Shown: piece after piece, positions 14,536 to 16,912 of the stretch | How positions within the stretch are numbered: the first letter of the stretch is position 1 | How the letters are laid out: every line of letters begins with the position of its first letter | DNA from: Bacteroidota bacterium | GTDB taxonomy: Bacteria; Bacteroidota; Bacteroidia; Bacteroidales; Prolixibacteraceae | Direction: 5' to 3' | NCBI GenBank assembly: GCA_030691295.1 | Contig: JAUYEQ010000029.1 | Span: 1 to 16,912 of the forward strand | DNA length: 16,912 nt | Made by a program: the position numbers and the translations under genes | The notes under the pieces: generated by a model | The model's input: the letters and a program-made list of their open reading frames with translations, nothing else | Databases searched by the model: none | What the model was told of the DNA's origin: nothing

Positions 14536-15126
14536 ATGGATATATCAGAAAAAATACGGCAACTAAGAAAACAAAAGGGCATAAGTCAGTCTAAAATGGC
14601 TGAAGTAATTGGAATATCTCAGGCGGCTTATGCAAAAATTGAAACCGGGGATACTAAATCTATTTCTATCGAAATCGGGAAAGGAATTTCTAAAGCTTTG
14701 GATATTTCGTTTAATGAGTTGTTTGATATTGAATCCAGTGAAGACGTCAACAAGCTTAAAGATATAGTTTTTGAATCTATTTTTGAGCTTAGGGGCAATA
14801 AGGAACATTTTAAAATGGAAGAATTAAGGGAAAGATATGGAGAAGAACACTGGGTAGAGAAAGGAGCTGATGAATTCATGAAATACCATGGAGCAATCAG
14901 AGATTTTTACCACGGAATGCATGAAGCATTGATAAATAAAAAGTTTTGCACATTGGATGAGATTCGGAATTACAATATTAAAAATCGTCCTCCACATCCA
15001 ACCGATAATAAAAGTCAAGAAGAACTTGACAATGAAATTAGAGAATATATAAAGAAATCTGTGATAGACAATAAACTGCCTTATGTTTTTGACAATGTGA
15101 CTAAAGAATTTATTCCTAAAGAATGA
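14536..15126 (+). CDS. XRE-family transcriptional regulator (element master regulator)
   Basis: 196 aa. Residues 1-62 are a Cro/cI-type helix-turn-helix (DISEKIRQLRKQKGISQSKM, AEVIGISQAAYAKIETGDTK, then a helix ending NELFDIES). The 130-residue C-terminal part is unassigned, acidic and helical; it has no visible protease (LexA/cI) or ImmA-type motif. It is the only plus-strand gene of the element, divergent from the excisionase-replication operon across the repeat-rich region 14363-14535 and convergent with the integrase, 25 bp apart. By position it is the likely repressor that keeps the element integrated. The promoter places the start of transcription at or just before the ATG, as for lambda cI made from PRM. 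Confidence 0.85.
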   Translation: MDISEKIRQLRKQKGISQSKMAEVIGISQAAYAKIETGDTKSISIEIGKGISKALDISFNELFDIESSEDVNKLKDIVFESIFELRGNKEHFKMEELRERYGEEHWVEKGADEFMKYHGAIRDFYHGMHEALINKKFCTLDEIRNYNIKNRPPHPTDNKSQEELDNEIREYIKKSVIDNKLPYVFDNVTKEFIPKE

Positions 15127-15151
15127 TTTTTACGTTAATCCGAATTAAATT

Positions 15152-16501
15152 TTACAATTGCTTTAAAAGATCTTCAACATCTTCAGGGTTTAACCCATTT
15201 TTAGAAAGAGCCTCTTTGATTGCCTTAATTGCTTCATCCTTTTTGTTTGATTCCGGGTTAACTGGTGGGGTCAGATTTACGAACATTTTTGTCAGATTGT
15301 CCATTTTGGTATTAATCGAAACATCAAGGTAGCGCTTAAGTGTTTGTTGGTCTTGTATTCCGGTAATATCCATGATGGTCTTTATATCTATTCCATTGGC
15401 ATGAGCTAAACAAACAAAAGTTTTCCGGGCGGTGTGTGTTCCAATCAATTCATGCTTTGGTTTAAATTCCTTTACGGTGGTATTCTTTACAAATGTCTTA
15501 TACTCGGTGGGTGCATTAATCCCGGCCAATTCGCAAGCCTTTTTAATATATTTATTCGCCTTCTGGTTGCTTATTTTTGGTAAAAGTCTGTGTTGTTCCG
15601 GGTATCGGTTAATAATTGTTGGCAGGCCGGGGAACAAAGGAATGACTATATCAATGTTTGTTTTCTCGGTTGTAAATTTTAATGTTCCTTCAGATAGATT
15701 GTCTTTTGTCAATCGCTTTAGGTCGCTATATCTTGCGCCAATCAAACAGCCAAACGAATAGAAATCAACTACTTTTCTATACTTTGCATTTTCAAACTGA
15801 AAGTTGATTAATGTTTGTAGTTCCGTAAATGTCAAATGTATAATACTGCCTTCCTTCTCCGGTGCTGAAAATTTTAAATAGGTTGTGTTTGTATGAAAAT
15901 TCCTTTCATGGCTCCATTTCATAAAAGCTTTAATTTGCTTTGTAATGGCTGCAAGATAATTGTATCCATACTCTTTTGTATGTAACATATATTCTTTCAG
16001 TCGGTCAAAGAATACCAGATTGATACTTTCAAAGGTCATTTTATACCCTGTGTCAGTTTCAAAATCTTTAAGCTTCTTTTTTTTCGATTTGCGGCTCCTT
16101 ATCGTATTGGGTGCAAGGTCAACTTCTCCGGCTGTTAAAAAATCTTCGTAGGCATCCCAAAAGTTAATTTTTACAGGGTTTAAATTTAGTTTATGGCCTT
16201 TGAAATAGTCTGAAATAATATCTAAGGTTAATTCTATATTGTGCCGTTTGCAGTCATCAAAATACTCTTTGGCTTCTTTCTGGAAATTATCCAAATAGGT
16301 ATTAACTTTTTCCGGGTTGTATCCGTCATCGGTGGGATGCTTAATGCTTATCCTTGGTTTTGTTTTGTTCCAGTACCGGGGCTTAACCTTTCCAACTGTT
16401 ATAGTTTTCTTTTTATAGTCTATTGCAACATTCGCTTTGATTGGTGCGTATCCGTTTTTATCCGTATTGGTTTTGTCAATTGAAAAGGTAACATTTGCCA
16501 T
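15152..16501 (-). CDS. Tyrosine recombinase (integrase) of the element
   Basis: 449 aa, the usual length for Bacteroidetes element integrases. The N-terminal arm-binding domain covers about 1-105, the SAM-like core-binding domain about 112-210 and the catalytic domain about 220-415. Catalytic residues seen are Arg257 (GARYSDL), Lys280 (TTEKTNI), His356 and Arg359 (HTARKTF), and the nucleophile Tyr391 (LKRYLDV). The usual GH position before the nucleophile reads GI (Gly381-Ile382), so the final conserved His/Trp is missing. The gene lies at the attR end and reads into the element. The -7 box and paired arm repeats lie immediately upstream, so integrase may bind over its own promoter. It ends 25 bp from the convergent XRE gene. 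Confidence 0.93.
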   Translation of the reverse strand: MANVTFSIDKTNTDKNGYAPIKANVAIDYKKKTITVGKVKPRYWNKTKPRISIKHPTDDGYNPEKVNTYLDNFQKEAKEYFDDCKRHNIELTLDIISDYFKGHKLNLNPVKINFWDAYEDFLTAGEVDLAPNTIRSRKSKKKKLKDFETDTGYKMTFESINLVFFDRLKEYMLHTKEYGYNYLAAITKQIKAFMKWSHERNFHTNTTYLKFSAPEKEGSIIHLTFTELQTLINFQFENAKYRKVVDFYSFGCLIGARYSDLKRLTKDNLSEGTLKFTTEKTNIDIVIPLFPGLPTIINRYPEQHRLLPKISNQKANKYIKKACELAGINAPTEYKTFVKNTTVKEFKPKHELIGTHTARKTFVCLAHANGIDIKTIMDITGIQDQQTLKRYLDVSINTKMDNLTKMFVNLTPPVNPESNKKDEAIKAIKEALSKNGLNPEDVEDLLKQL

Positions 16502-16523
16502 TCCATAAATTTATTGGTTCCAA

Positions 16524-16531
16524 CAAAGCTA
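16524..16531 (-). promoter_or_regulatory. -7 promoter box of the integrase gene
   Basis: TAGCTTTG on the minus strand fits TAnnTTTG and would start transcription near 16518, 17 nt before the ATG. No good -33 TTG is found; the expected position falls in the AAGAGATAAT repeats, so an activator or integrase binding may set the level. Confidence 0.45.
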
Positions 16532-16536
16532 ATTAA

Positions 16537-16558
16537 AAGAGATAATAAAAGAGATAAT
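16537..16558 (+). repeat. Right pair of AAGAGATAAT repeats (candidate integrase arm sites)
   Basis: AAGAGATAAT at 16537-16546 and 16549-16558, 12 bp apart, same orientation and spacing as the left pair (8441-8462). They lie 111 bp inside the right core repeat and upstream of the integrase gene. Confidence 0.7.
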
Positions 16559-16669
16559 TTTGCACCAAAGAGCATTAAACGGCATCAAACAAGACATTAA
16601 AAAAGTACTTTAAATGCTGATATTCAACCGTTAATAATTTTTAAGATTTAATATAAACCAATGGGATTA

Positions 16670-16686
16670 ATTCCCGGTGGGACTAC
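16670..16686 (+). repeat. attR core (17-bp direct repeat)
   Basis: ATTCCCGGTGGGACTAC, identical to 8377-8393, but here not attached to a tRNA body: the preceding bases do not form the rest of a tRNA. This marks the right junction of the element with the chromosome. Confidence 0.93.
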
Positions 16687-16690
16687 CATC

Positions 16691-16731
16691 AATCAAGGGA
16701 AATTATTGAAATACAATGATTTCCCTTGATT
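16691..16731. repeat. Long hairpin just beyond attR
   Basis: A 13-bp stem (AATCAAGGGAAAT at 16691-16703 with ATTTCCCTTGATT at 16719-16731) continues through a T-G pair and ATTG/CAAT to about 18 bp with a 5-nt AAATA loop. It is followed by eight A on the plus strand, not T, so it is not a standard terminator for either strand. Before integration it lay directly after the tRNA gene and may have marked its 3' end. Confidence 0.7.
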
Positions 16732-16776
16732 AAAAAAAACTGAAGCTTGCAATCCCAGTCTTAAAAATAGTTAAAG

Positions 16777-16912
16777 TCAGATGAACTTTATCACATCCCT
16801 GCTGCCATGCAGAACACGTACGATATAAATGCGATTTTTCAGGATGCGGTAAAATATGGTATGGCTTCCCTTGACAAAACTTCTCAAATCTTTCCTAACA
16901 TCATCCCGTTTT
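16777..16912 (-). CDS. ParE/RelE-like toxin, C-terminal part (5' end beyond the window)
   Basis: The minus strand is open from the window edge to a TGA at 16777-16779, giving 44 C-terminal codons. The peptide DLRSFVKGSHTIFYRILKNR followed by IYIVRVLHGSRDVIKF has the end pattern of ParE-type toxins (a Y/F-R strand, an I-x-V-R-V-L-H strand and the terminal R-D motif). These toxins inhibit DNA gyrase or, in the RelE branch, cleave mRNA. The antitoxin gene would be expected upstream, outside the window. It belongs to the chromosome flank, not the element. Confidence 0.8.
   Translation of the reverse strand, partial: KRDDVRKDLRSFVKGSHTIFYRILKNRIYIVRVLHGSRDVIKFI

Larger units (their letters stand above)
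8377..16686. mobile_element. 8.3-kb integrative element inserted in tRNA-Arg(CCT), with its own replication module
   Basis: A 17-bp direct repeat of the tRNA 3' end bounds the element. The integrase lies at the end far from the tRNA and reads inward. Next come a divergent XRE / helix-turn-helix switch, a RepA-like ATPase, a palindromic iteron-like region, a TOPRIM primase, small unknown genes and an ATP-grasp cargo block. Nearly all genes except the XRE regulator are on the minus strand. I found no relaxase, coupling protein, type IV secretion gene or phage structural gene. It therefore resembles a phage satellite or an element mobilised in trans; the choice between them is inference. Confidence 0.9.

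Overview
The window comes from a Bacteroidota chromosome, probably Bacteroidales or Marinilabiliales, with AT-rich accessory stretches. Three things point there: a B-type succinate dehydrogenase/fumarate reductase operon in the order sdhC-sdhA-sdhB, promoters of the Bacteroidetes type (TTG, about 20 bp, TAnnTTTG), and AT-rich leaders in place of clear Shine-Dalgarno sites.

Region 1 (1-4480) is accessory DNA and mobile-element debris. It opens with the 3' end of a group II intron (domains V and VI). Three co-directional AT-rich genes follow: a degenerate PLD-like protein, a membrane-anchored coiled-coil protein with an Mrr-type nuclease domain, and a small unknown protein. I read these as a candidate defence module. 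After them come the C-terminal third of an IS1380-family transposase, a remnant of a DnaB-like ATPase on the minus strand, and an unexplained sequence that can fold into a three-way junction.

Region 2 (4485-8392) is core genome: the sdhCAB operon on the minus strand, with its own promoter and a rho-independent terminator, followed by tRNA-Arg(CCT) on the plus strand.

Region 3 (8377-16686) is an 8.3-kb element integrated into the 3' end of that tRNA gene and bounded by a 17-bp direct repeat. It carries a tyrosine integrase and a divergent control region with an XRE regulator facing an excisionase-like helix-turn-helix protein. A replication module follows: a RepA-like AAA ATPase, an iteron-like palindromic region and a TOPRIM primase. 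Beyond it lie several small genes, a ribbon-helix-helix protein with a decayed duplicate, and a cargo block of a 268-aa unknown, a RimK-like ATP-grasp ligase and a YodC/DUF2158-like protein. Both ends hold paired AAGAGATAAT repeats with identical 12-bp spacing, probably integrase arm sites. No relaxase, conjugation or capsid gene is visible, so it resembles a self-replicating satellite or an element mobilised in trans.

Region 4 (16687-16912) resumes the chromosome with a long hairpin that lay beside the tRNA before integration, and the 3' end of a ParE/RelE-like toxin gene.
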